A stretch of DNA of 64,000 nt from Pollenia angustigena (taxonomy: Eukaryota; Arthropoda; Insecta; Diptera; Polleniidae): positions 64,389,393 through 64,453,392 of the forward strand of contig OV884059.1 in the NCBI GenBank assembly GCA_930367215.1, given 5' to 3'. Numbering within the stretch: the stretch's first letter is position 1; each line of letters starts with the position of its first letter. Positions 11,047 to 22,104 of this stretch are shown here, piece after piece. A model generated the notes under the pieces. That model had not been told where the DNA came from. It ran no database searches and saw only the letters and a program-made list of their open reading frames with translations. Made by a program: the position numbers and the translations under genes.

Positions 11047-12034
11047 TAAATCAAATTTAAAGGTTCCTCATGATAACAAAAATATAATTCGATTGCTTGT
11101 TAAGGACGTTACACACTATTCCACAAAGTCTTACGTATTTTATGAAAATGCAACCCTGTCATGATAAGTTGTTATTGGTTTTTGAAAATTTATAAACAAT
11201 AATAAGATCAGGGAGCAGGGAAGGCCTTAAGCCTTGCGTTTGTATTTGAATTAAAAAGTTATTACGGTTTTCTAAAACGTTTTCTTAACTTTTGCATAAT
11301 ACTGGAAACAACTCCTATACATGAAATGGCTTAACTCCCTCCGATCTATTCAATTTTAATGCCACATCGTTATTACATCAATATGATTTAATACCAATTC
11401 CAATCAATTCAAGACTATTCTATTCCCCATTAAAAAACAATACAAAATAATTTAATAAAATGCGCTAAACTTTATGCTGCTAAATTTCTGTTTGGTTAGT
11501 ATTCATTAAAACAATGAAATTGCGTGCAAAATGGATGAAAAAAGTTCTTGTTGTGTGTTGGAATTAAAAACTCATTTAAATGACATGAAAATATAAACAT
11601 ATAAAATTGCAATCGTAGATATTAACTAATCGTTCTTACCGATTATATTGACGGTTGAAATAATAAAATATCGAACAAGAACCCACAAACAATAAAATTT
11701 AATACAATGAGAACTGGAAGTATTTGTACACGAATTATTAAAGTTATGAGCAAAACGAGGGGTGGTTTTGGTGGTGAAGACAAAAAATCGTAGTTATGAG
11801 CATGAGCTTTTAGGTAAAAATATTTATTTAAATGGGAGAAGATTTGTCAAGGGTGCTGATTGATACACTTATGAAAAAATTGAATAGTACTCAAAGCATT
11901 GAGTGTCATAATTTTTTTCATGGTCAGGAAAAAAGATGTTGACCCTAAACAAATCCAGGATAAAATTAAATTGATAACTTCTCCACCGAGAGTAAGAATA
12001 TTTCAGGAGTGGGTTTTTATGGTATCTTAAAATT
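11047..12034. other. Mostly unique AT-rich DNA
   Basis: At 11100-11160 is a scrap sharing 'cacaaagtcttacgtatt' and 'aaaatgcaaccctg' with the MITE at 61004-61356. The remainder shows no feature I can support. Confidence 0.35.
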
Positions 12035-12452
12035 ACACCACGAAACAAATTTGAGCTTTTGTTATGACCTTTGATGACCACTGTATTTTTATACCCTTCA
12101 CCGAAGGTAAAAGGGTATATATAACTTTGTCATTCCGTTTGTAATTTCTACAATATTGATCCTACACCCTATAAAGTATATATATTCTGGGTCCTTATGA
12201 AAAGCGAAGTTGATTTAACCATGTCCGTCTGTCCGTTAAAATGGATACACCACGAAACAAATTTGAGCTTTTGTTATGACCTTTGATGACCACTGTATTT
12301 TTATACCCTTCACCGAAGGTAAAAGGGTATATATAACTTTGTCATTCCGTTTGTAATTTCTACAATATTGATCCTACACCCAGTATATATATTCTGGGTC
12401 CTTATGAAAAGCGAAGTTGATTTAACCATGTCCGTCTGTCCGTTGAAATGGA
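12035..12452 (+). repeat. 212-bp tandem duplication
   Basis: The unit starting acaccacgaaacaaatttg at 12035 is repeated from 12247. The second copy differs mainly by a 6-base deletion just before agtatatatattc and one or two substitutions, so the duplication is recent. Confidence 0.9.
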
Positions 12453-13169
12453 TTTTCCGGAAACCCCATATATGATGGGGGCCAGGTTATTATACATTTA
12501 TGTCACATATGATCCGGAATTTTTCGCTATTGACATTCAGCAAGATCGGTCCACAAATGGCTGAGATATGAGCAAAAAACCACGACTACCTCTAATTTTT
12601 CCCAAAAATCCCTTGTGGTTGTTGTATTTTTATTACTTTTTGCTGTATATCTGGGGAACGGCAAAAGCCAAAGTTTCCAAATTAGGTACACACATTTAAG
12701 TTGCCAATACACACCATCATACTAAATGTGGGCGGGATTTATGAAGTGGGCGTGGTACCTCCCGTACAAAAAAAATTAAAAATTGTATAAAAACCTAAAT
12801 TTTAGGGCTTCCATATGTCCTATGGATATGACTTGTATACCAATTTATTTTTAGTAGAATATATTTTATATAACACTCGGGAAAATCGGTTCAGATACAA
12901 AAAAGTTATGACCAAAAAAAATCCCCGAGTTCAAGCTTTATAACAGAAATTTTTTTTTTAAATTTTAATTTTTGATTTAAAAAAAATATTTACCAGTTTT
13001 CGGTTTTTAAATTTAATTTATAATGAAGTTTAAAGTACATATTGTTAATATGTATGTATGCATATGCAAAAATTATTTAGTTTTTGCCTAGTTGCTCTGT
13101 ATTCTGCTCCCACAATGGTGAAGGGTATATAAGATTCGGCACAGCCGAATATAGCACTCTTACTTGTTT
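12035..13169. repeat. Dispersed dipteran repeat, copy with hairpin terminus
   Basis: It carries the family hallmarks: tatacccttcaccgaaggt, tttgtcattccgtttgtaat, the 'tataaagtatatatattctggg' core and 'catgtccgtctgtccgtt'. It ends with the hairpin attcggcacagccgaat and then tcttacttgttt at 13169. The same terminus, inverted, opens the copy at 16922. No coding sequence is seen. The class is unassigned; a terminal hairpin with no TIR could suit a Helitron-like element but the usual CTRR end is absent. Confidence 0.6.
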
Positions 13170-13552
13170 AATTTGCAATGGTCACCTACCTAAAAAAGCG
13201 TCGAAATTTTAAATTTGGAGTTTTTGAAGATTCTGATCCATCCATTTTATCAAAACTTAGAGAGGGGTTACCCATTTTTATCACAAGAAATGCTAATTAA
13301 CTTGAAATAATTGTCTTTAGGCCGTGCAAATATTATTTTTTTAATAAACTTAATGCTTTCAGAAAAATTACGAAAAATATTTTCTTTTTGGCATAATTGA
13401 AAAATAATTATGTTTTAAGAATGGAAAAAACTTAAAATTTTTATGATATATTTTTATACCTTCCACCACATTTAGTTGTAAAGAGGGTATACTAAGTTTG
13501 TCATTCCGTGTGAAATTTTTTTATTATTCATCTCAGACCCCATAAAGTATAT

Positions 13553-15265
13553 GGGCTACTTCAAATTTTTTGAGCACCTGCTGAAACCGACATACTATGG
13601 CTCTTATTTCGTTAAGTTTTATGAATTGAAAAAAACGTTGTACAGGGTTTGGATGACTATAGTTGAAGGATATGACGTGCAAAGTTTTACGTTGAAAAGT
13701 CCTCACCTTAAGAATTGGTGGTCATCTAAAATTCGAAAAATTAAAAAAACGACTTGAAACTTCCAAGAGTTTTTTCATTCATTCCGTTTTCTTTGTAATA
13801 GTTTTAAGCTTTTAGATCCAAACCCATACAAAATTTAGTCACTAGACTTGGAGGATATATCCACTAAAAAAAAATTTTGATATCGCTGCTGCGTGAAAAG
13901 TTGCATGGTGTTTTAAAGTGAAACCAAAATTTTTCGAATTTAGAAATTTTTGAAGATTTTGCATAGAGTTTTTGCGCCGTTTAATAAAAATGAGTTTTAA
14001 GCGCAGAATTAAAAAAACTGCGTAATTTTATAAAGTTTGAGGTGTATCAAGTTGGTGTCAGCGCACCAATAACGTATCACGGACATCACAAACTTAAAAG
14101 AAATTAGCGTAAACTTTTTAAAAATGTATCTTTTTTGCGTCTGACAATCTGAATTGCCTTTTAAGTTGGCTGGTGTATTGCGTGATGTGAGTAACTTCGT
14201 AAAGGGCACCTCCGAGGCGAAAACGCACTTTAAAATTTTTAAACGCAAAAATTTTATGAACTTTTGAAAATTTTTGCAAAAAAAACAATTTATTTTTAAG
14301 CTTTTTTTATATCAAAACATGTCATGGGCACATGTTAAGGTATCTAAATAGATTCTTCGCGACGGACTAAACTGATAAAGTGCAAAAAAAATTATTTTTT
14401 TCAACCCTGGCGCGTGCAGCGGCAGTTTTTTCCAAACACATTTCGCCTTGTGACAACTGAAGCGCTGTATCAATTCCGCTCAAACGTACATCGAATAGAA
14501 GACTTTACTGAGCTTGATACTAAAATTGAAAACGCACCAAAAAATTTTAAGGATTTAAAATTTTATGGAGAAACAAAATGTTTCTAACCTCAAAAAGCAT
14601 CCTTGTATGAAATATTTGATTTGGTTTCAGAATATACATTTTAAAATTTCTAAAATTCGTTAAAAAAAAACTGAGAAGCGAAACAAATTATGATCATAGT
14701 CGCTTTTGCTGAGTGCTTCTAAGAATAAATATTTGAGTATTACTGATCTAAATATATAATTTGGTAAAAAAATCATGAGTGGTAAAGTTTAAATGGTTAT
14801 ATCTCTTAAGCCATTAGCGATAGCCAAATAGTTTTTTTTTCCCAAAATATTGCAAATTATGTCTTATACTAGCCGTAATTTTGTAAAATGTTTAACAATT
14901 TTAAATAAATTTTTATATGCATACACGATCAAAAAAAATTTTTTTATATTTTTTTTTCCAGTGTATTTTAAAAAGTATTCAAGCTTTTACAAATATTTTA
15001 GTGTGCTAAGAAAGTCCTTAAGGGGTATTATCCACTCGCGTTATCCTTTTTCAATTTTAACAAAAACTGTAATTTTTATATTTTTTTTTTAATTTTTAAC
15101 TTTAAACCGCAGTAAAATTTGCGCCGTGTAATAAAAATGATTAACGCGAACGGATTTCACATGCTCAAATATCGGTTTATACACACGCAAATCAACATTG
15201 ATGTCAGACAAAAAAAAAAAATTAAAAAAAAAATGTCTAGGTGTCGTAAATTTTTGAAGTTGCTC
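13553..15265. mobile_element. 1.7-kb element with GRGC termini and 4-bp duplication
   Basis: Boundaries follow from the interrupted repeat core: the uninterrupted core (as near 12180) has nine alternating TA bases, while the two sides here hold five and eight, so four bases (ATAT) were duplicated. The ends read gggctacttcaaa on the left and, inverted, gagcaacttcaaa on the right, with a weaker gacacct/gagcacct match further in. A motif of the type tttgcgccgt(t/g)taataaaaatga occurs near both ends (about 13970 and 15118) in direct orientation. No transposase was recognised, so it is probably nonautonomous. The GRGC ends and 4-bp duplication resemble the long-TIR element at 1057-6339. Confidence 0.6.
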
Positions 15266-15629
15266 ATATATATTCTGGGTATTTGAGTAATTCTAAGTCA
15301 ATTTAGCCATTTCCGTATGTCCGTCTGTCTGTCCTTCTGTCCGTCTGTCCGTCTGTTGAAAACACGCTCACTTTCGAAAAACTCAAAAGAACTAAACAAA
15401 CTGGGTGTCAAATTGCTTGTAGTCATGCAAAGCAGTTTGGGATTGAAATCCAGCAAAATCAGTTCAATAGGATCAGAGCTATGAAACAAAATGTGGAACC
15501 ACCACCTAAAAAAAATTTTTCATTTTGTTACAAAAACTAACATAAATGGAGGAAAAATGCACAGAATGCTATAAGATTTTGCAAAAATTCGTTTTATTTG
15601 ACGGGAAATCACGCAGTAAAATTTCGTAA

Positions 15630-15990
15630 AGATCCGTCCATAATTTACCCTAGGCCTCATATAAGCCCTACTCCCGGAAAACAGTATAGTACGCCTAAAA
15701 CCCCAACTAACAATGCTATCATAACAAATTTTGGCTCGTCACAGTTTTTTGGGACTAGAAATGACACTGTGAAGTTTCTTGAAGATCGGTCAATAATTTA
15801 CCCAAGGCCCCATACAAATCCTACTTCCGGAAAAACAGTTTAGTACGCCTAAAACCGTAAAAATAAGAATTTTATATGACTCGAAATAAGACTGTGAAAT
15901 TTCGTGAAGATCGGTCCATAATTTACCATAGGCTCTATATAAACTTTACTACCGGAAAACAGTTAAATACGCCTAAAACCGTAGCAGATA
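15630..15990 (+). repeat. Three degenerate tandem units inside the dispersed repeat
   Basis: Units beginning near 15626, 15775 and 15898 each contain 'gatc(c/g)gtc(c/a)ataatttacc', then a (g/c)ccccatacaa-like stretch, then a ccggaaaacagt-like block and acgcctaaaacc. They are diverged, so this array is old. Confidence 0.7.
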
Positions 15991-16262
15991 TAGATATTGC
16001 GGTAAACTTTCTTCCAGCTTAGCTTCATATGGCCAGAAAAAATGTTATGCAATTTTGTGATATACGGCCTATAATTTACCTTAGATCCCATTTTAGCAGC
16101 CTTCTGAAATTCACTGCAAACGCTTAAACTAATTGCACCGCTGTATTGAAATTTATGTTTTTTAATACCAGAAATTACTCTGCAGAATTTTGGGATGATT
16201 GGCTCATAGCTTACCATGGCTTTAATATAAATTGCCCTCCTGAAAATCATTTAAGTTCGGCT

Positions 16263-16921
16263 TAAACTGTTACGAATCATGATATTTTACTCAAGCTATT
16301 TAAAATTGCTAAAAAAAAAGCATTTTAATGCAGATATCTGTTTTTATAAAGATAATAATAATAAATAGACATCATTTTGTTTTTCAATCACATTAATATT
16401 TGCACATACAAATATGACACACGTTTCTGAACACACTTACTTGTATTTTTAGTTTAAACTAGCAAATATTTTGAAATAAACTCTGTTTTATGACACCATA
16501 TAGTATTTATGTGTGTATATAGATAGGTATTTCCTTATTGCAAATTTGTGAAATGTGACTACGTTAAATTTAGTATTTATTAAATATATTTATGTCTGCG
16601 TTTATTTGTTTGAAATTCGTTGTTTTTATGATGCCGACTTGATAGTGAAATTGAAGGGTTTTATTTCAGCAATGGGTTGATTTTTTAATGTCCAATTTGC
16701 AGGATTTTAAATCTTAAATTCTTATTTGGTAGAAAGCAATTTTACAATAAGAACTCAAAACAGGGAATTATGATTGAAAACTAGAAGAGCATCAGGGACT
16801 TAAGTTCTGTTTTATGCATTTCTTTGGAATGACGTTCAATTTTAAGTTAATCGTGTACAAATGTGGGGTACCAAATTTAGGTATTCACATAAAAATTTAA
16901 AATTTTCCATTCCTAAATTAA
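16263..16921. other. AT-rich spacer, nothing recognised
   Basis: Only simple AT-rich sequence and short ATA repeats are visible here. Confidence 0.4.
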
Positions 16922-17606
16922 ATAAAACAAGTAAGAAAGTATAGTCGGTCAAGCCCGACCATATGATACCCTCCACCACAGTTTTTAAAAACACATCATG
17001 CTTATGTGTCCATGTAAATATGGATTTATCTATGTTTATAAACTTCATGAAAATCGGTTTGAAAGTTTGTGAGAGGCAGATATTGCCCCCTGCCTCCCCT
17101 TGTGGTCCTATTTTTTAAAAACTGTATGGCTAATGTGTCCCTATAGATATGGATCTATCTATGTTTTAAATTTCATTAAAATCGGGTTGAGAGGCAGAAA
17201 TTGCCCCTATCTCCCCTCGTGGTCCTATTTTTTAAGAAATGCATACATTTTGTGTCTATATAGATATGGTTCTATCTATGTTTTAAATTTCGTTGAAATC
17301 GGATTGATAGTTTCTGAGAGGAAGAAATTTCCCCTATCTTCCCTCGTGGTCCTACGATTCGGCCCATTTTCAATAGGCTTGGTCCTTGTGCCAATAAGAA
17401 CCTATGACACAAATTTCATCAAATTATCTCCAAAATTGCGACCTGTACTTTGCGCACAAAGTTACATGGACAGCCAGCCAGACAGCCTGCCAGCCAGCCG
17501 GACGGACACTTTAAGGTGGGTCTAGGACCAATTTTTTAAGGCGTTACACACATCAGCACAAATGCATAATACCCTCTCCACTATTGTGGTGTGGGTACTC
17601 TTACTA
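16922..17606. repeat. Dispersed dipteran repeat, copy starting with hairpin end
   Basis: It opens with aaacaagtaagaaagtatag followed by a hairpin (tcggtcaagcccga), the inverted counterpart of the 13169 terminus. Tandem ~120-bp units at about 17000-17350 contain atggatttatctatgttt and a 'cccctcgtggtcctattttt' block. A 'gccagccagacagcctgcc' stretch lies near 17470. It ends near ctattgtggtgtgggtactc. Confidence 0.6.
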
Positions 17607-17682
17607 GATGGCTCTAATTGCGTTTAATTTATTATTTTTTTTGAATTCATAAAATTTTCTTAACGTTTATATTTTACTCTTA

Positions 17683-18964
17683 AGGCCCCTTTAGCCGACC
17701 GTAAATGTAATTAAATGCAATGTAAAGTACCGTAACGTACTGTTAGCTCGTTTGTGCACTTATGGAACATGTAAGAACGTGTCAGCTGTTTTTCACAACC
17801 AAAAACAAAAAAGCATTAGTATACATAAAACAACACACACAGTGATGAGAATTAAAAATGTTGAAATGGTGACCGCTTTGCAGAAAAAGTACCAAGTGAT
17901 TTAAATAGTATTAAAACTGTATTTCTTGCATGTATAAATAAATAAATACAGTAGAATCCCGATAATTCGTAATAGCAAGGGACCGGCCATTTCTTACGAA
18001 TTATAGGGGTTTTCGATTTAGCGGGGTTTCGATTTAACGGGGTTAAAATAAAATAAATACGAATAATCGGGGTTTTTCAATTTATTTACTAAAATGATAA
18101 AAAAAACATAAAAAACAATTGTTAAAAATAAAATATATAAAAATTATTCATGTAATAAACTGATCAAACTGATCTTAAGAAAATAAACCCCATACACAAG
18201 CAAAAACCCACGCAAGAATAAAATAGTGGTAAACAAAAAATCATTCTTTCCATGTTTCTGTTGTTTTTATTACGAATTATAAGTGGTAGTTAGCAAAAAA
18301 TTACGATTTATAAGAGATAAAGAAGATTTGAAAAAAAATTACGAATAAGCGAGGGGACCAAAATGTATGGAAGTTTTACGAATTAACGAGATTTTTTCAA
18401 GGGACCGACAGTTTATTACGAATTATCGGGAATTACGATTTAACGGGGTACGAATTATTGGGATTTGACTGTAATTTAATATTTGATATAAATATTACAG
18501 ATTTACAAAAAACAAATATTTATTATATCATATTCATACACATGTTCTTACATTAATTTCAAAATGTGCATACACCTAAACAAGGTTTTAATACTATTTA
18601 AAACCAGACTTTGTTTGTGGATATGTCTTCATTTGTTAATTTTATACATCTAAACATATATTTGTATAAATGAAAATATGTATGGATTGTAATTTATTTT
18701 GTCAAAAGTCCACAGATATAACTAAAAAAGTACCAAACAAAAAGAGTGATTTTACCCGCATTGCATTTAAAATATAAGCAGCCCATCACTATCTACAACT
18801 GTCACGTAACCTCGTAATGAAATTCTATTTTCTACAGGTTGGCACGTTACGATTAAGTGATATTACAGTCAGTTAAGCATTTGCATTGCTTTCCATATAA
18901 CAGAAACGATCAGCTGTTTACATTACATTTACATTTCTACATTTACGGTCGGCTAATGGGACCT
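17683..18964. mobile_element. Harbinger-like nonautonomous element with TTA duplication
   Basis: TTA flanks both sides (17680-17682 and 18965-18967). The inverted ends read aggcccctttagccgacc and aggtcccattagccgacc, both continuing gtaaatgta. A three-base TTA/TAA duplication is typical of PIF/Harbinger elements. Both subterminal regions carry a cagctgttt word. A pogo-like MITE (17949-18471) is nested inside, so the original element was about 760 bp. Confidence 0.6.
17949..18471. mobile_element. pogo/Tigger-like MITE with TA duplication
   Basis: TA flanks both sides (17947-17948, 18472-18473). The ends read cagtagaatcccgataattc and, inverted, cagtcaaatcccaataattc. The CAGT(A/C)-(A/G)AATCCCGATAATTCG type end is that of pogo/Tigger elements of the Tc1/mariner superfamily. 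Many internal 'acgaatta' and 'aacgggg' copies repeat the end motif. No coding sequence. Confidence 0.8.
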
Positions 18965-18967
18965 TTA

Positions 18968-20705
18968 CTAGTCCCCAGGGCAAGTGAAATTTAATTCACC
19001 TCAGAAGTTTCAAAATTGTACTTTTAATAGTACTTTGCTACCGCTTAAAACTCGCCCTTTAACTAAAATTTTTTGTTATAAAGAACACAAATGTAGTTCA
19101 GTAAAAAAATCTGTTGATTTAATACATTTGCTTGATTATATTACAGATGAAGTTATGAAACTAAGTTCATGAGCTTTTCGTAAATCATTGGAAATTTAAA
19201 AACATTAAGATCAAAAATGAAACAGAAACCAATGAAAAAAAAGTACCCACAACATTCAACAACACTTAGAAGTAAACAAAACCAACAACACCGACGGACA
19301 AACAAACACAAAGAAAGCAAATCAAATCGGATTAAACTGGCCATAAGGGCAACAAATTTCCTCAATAACAAAAGTGATATTAACACGTAAAATACCAACA
19401 GATACGAAGAGAAAGGAAAAACGGGCAGACAGACACGCAGGCCGACAGACAAACATGTACCATAGAGGACAGCAACAATAATAATATTCAACACCCTGAA
19501 CTAAAACTAAACCGGATCAATTTACACATTCACCTAATACAAGTAAATAAATATCACACACACACTCTCACAACAAAACAAAGTCAAAAAAAGGACAATG
19601 AAATCATTGTATTAAAACAAAAGTATGAGTGGGAAGTCACGGCAGGAATCTTTCGGTGTTAAAAGGACGCTGGCGAGGCAATGGAAGAAAATGAGAAGAT
19701 AATTAGATGTAAGTATTAATCAGTTGTAAGATTATGCGCATGACAACAAACCACATGCAAGTATGCAATGCTCTGCTCTTTGAAATATTTACTATTAAAC
19801 AAAACTGAAGTTGAAAAGGATAACATGATTTTCTACTCTTGTAATACCACAAAAGAGAAAAATCCATTTGCTTTTCTACAAACCCGCATCGTAAACATAA
19901 ATGCATTGGCTGGCTGACTGACACACCGGCTGGCAGAACGCCAGTGGGTTTGTTAGACAAAATGACTAAGGAAAGACGCAACAAAAGGAGGCAGACATAA
20001 AAGGAAAACAACAGAAAAACAGACACTTCCGTTCAATACGAAGTGTTCGAACAGAATAAGTATGAAATGAAATAAATTTTTTTTTAATTTAGTTTTTCTC
20101 TTATTTCCCTCTCTTACTTTCGTTTTATTTTCATCCATTCTTTGAGTTTTCTCACCGCTATTGTTGGTGTTTCTATCTTTTTAGCTTGTAAATTGTTGAC
20201 GGGTTTCCTTCATAACTTGCAGCCACTTCCTTTACGATTAGTTTACAGTAGATACACATGTATATGTATGTATGTGTATGTGTTTTTTCATCATTATAAA
20301 TAATGTAAAATCGTTTTATGTGATTTTATTTTTGCATGTGTGGAACTTAATTCAATATTCGCTTTTGAATATCAAACGAAAAACAAAGTAAGTAATAAAG
20401 TAAGAAGTGGTTGATTGTGGAGCTTACGCAATGTAATGTATGAAATAAGGGGTGATAAGGAATTGCTGATTTAATAGTAAAAACGCGTTCTATATTTACT
20501 TTATCTGATTTGCCAGCAATGTGGCCCAAGTTCATAATGTTTCTCTCACTTTCTCGTTTTTGGTTGAAAGTAAATTAATGATTTTGATATTTTGAGGTGG
20601 ACTTAATTGTTTTAATATGCCGGTAATTAATTAAAATAGTTTACAATCACAATAATATTTATGGAATCAATGTTTGTATGTCTTAACAAAAATGTGCATG
20701 CGTTC
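18968..20705. other. Unique DNA, possibly including an untranslated exon
   Basis: From about 19200 to 19710 the plus strand is CA-rich with runs such as caacaacaccgacggacaaa, the look of many fly 5' untranslated exons. It contains a short ATG frame at 19681 running into gtaagt at 19709-19714, a strong splice-donor match. No protein match, promoter or acceptor was found, so this is only a suggestion. A TATG/TATA microsatellite-like run lies near 20255-20285. Confidence 0.2.
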
Positions 20706-21268
20706 ACAACTAGTTGTGCAGAGGGTATACTAACTTTGTCATTCTGTGTGAAATGTTTTCAATATTCTCCTACGGCTCCATAAATTTTTTATATTCCTGG
20801 GTCCTTGCTTAATTCTAAGTCGATTTCCATGTCCTTTTATTAAAAACACGCTCACTTCCAAAATACTTGACAGAAAAGGACAATTTGGGTGTCAAATTGT
20901 TTCTTGTTATCCTAAGCTGTTTGGGTGTAAAGCACAATCGGTTCAGTAGGAAAAGAGTTGTAGACCAAAATGTGGAACACATAAAAACACCTGAGTGCAC
21001 AACATCGCAGTTAAGAAATAAAGTCACAGCTTCATTTCAGTAGGTTTAAGATATTAATGTTAAAAAATTATTTAAAAATACACAGGGGGTCTGGTGGCAA
21101 ATTTATATTTTTAAGTAGGCCTCTTACAAAGCAAATTCTTAAAAAACATAATTTTGGAGAACGCCTTTAACCGCAACATATATAAATTCTATGATGTCAA
21201 TTTTTTCAAGATTGGTTCGTTACTTACATATAGAGTCCTAAGATTTGGCACAACAGAATAAAGCACTG
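20706..21268. repeat. Dispersed dipteran repeat, degraded copy
   Basis: It contains gagggtatactaactttgtc, attctgtgtgaaat, the ctccataaa-(AT)-attcctgggtcc version of the core, and ends near 21268 with atttggcacaacagaataaa, a decayed form of the terminal hairpin. Confidence 0.55.
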
Positions 21269-21270
21269 TT

Positions 21271-21756
21271 ACATCCCTAGAGGGAAGCGAACTGACACCA
21301 AAGTACTCCCGTGATAGGTCTTTGGTGGTAGAGACCGGTTCTAGTTTTAACACTTTCTATGAATAAGACCTATCACTTTTACAAGGGGTTGTCATTGGAG
21401 GGGGTCAATTGACACCATTTGACCAGTCACATATCTATTCTCAATGGACGTGTTTAGTGACAGTTACTAAAATGTAGTATTATTTCAATTCGATGTAGTA
21501 TTATTTCAATAAAACAAGTTCTAGAATTAAATTCAAGAGCCAAATTTTAGAAAATCCCAAAAAAATTTATCACACCACCGGTGAAGACTGTACTGTAATT
21601 CATTACTTTTTCTACCTTTTTGTTCTTCATAAACCAGTTACATGAATGGTTCTCTTTTCACTGGTCATGAGTTCTTTCTTTTTGTACCTGTTATAGTTTC
21701 ACAACTCCCAGGACCAGTCTGTTGTACCAATTAACACAAATTTCCCGCAGGGATGT
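21271..21756. mobile_element. MITE with ACATCCCT termini
   Basis: The left end acatccctagagggaa pairs with the inverted right end acatccctgcgggaaa. The interior has a short direct duplication (atgtagtattatttcaat twice, 21474-21511). No duplication of the target is clear, so class is open. Confidence 0.55.
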
Positions 21757-21999
21757 TTTTCTTTAAAAGTTTTGCTATTGCTGTTTACTAGTCTACGTGT
21801 ATAGTGATATATTTTTTCTAAATACATACAAATTGATCATTTGGAAAACGTTCTATTTCATCCAGTATTACGGTAAATTAAGAAACTAATCATAAACCTA
21901 ATAAATGTTGCATACTTATAAGACCATTTTTATTTTTTACGTAACTCTTTAAGTATTTATCGAATCACTTTGCTGTCTTTTGGTGAATCATTCTTAATA

Positions 22000-22104
22000 G
22001 CATAAAATAAATAAAATCCAAAATCATTTTGTAAATTATTTTATCAATACCTGCATAAAATAAATAAAATCCAAAATCATTTTGTAAATTATTTTATCAA
22101 TACT
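22000..22104 (+). repeat. 53-bp tandem duplication
   Basis: The unit beginning gcataaaataaataaaatcc occurs at 22000 and 22053 with no differences over about 52 bases, so it is very recent or under homogenisation. Confidence 0.9.

Larger units (their letters stand above)
13446..16262. repeat. Dispersed dipteran repeat copy split by an inserted element
   Basis: The left part (13446-13552) runs from ttataccttccaccaca to the middle of the conserved 'ataaagtatatatattctggg' core. The right part resumes at 15266 with the rest of that core and continues through the cgtctgtccg block to about 16262. Everything between is the element at 13553-15265. The 13170-13445 spacer before it shows nothing convincing. 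Confidence 0.65.

Noticed and set aside
13178..13303. 41-codon frame with a protein-like look (KFGVFEDSDPSILSKLREG)
   Set aside because: No recognisable family, no splice or promoter support, and it lies between repeat copies; kept out as likely chance.
19153..19494. 113-codon minus-strand hydrophobic frame
   Set aside because: It is the complement of a CA-rich stretch, which automatically yields Leu/Val/Cys-rich frames.
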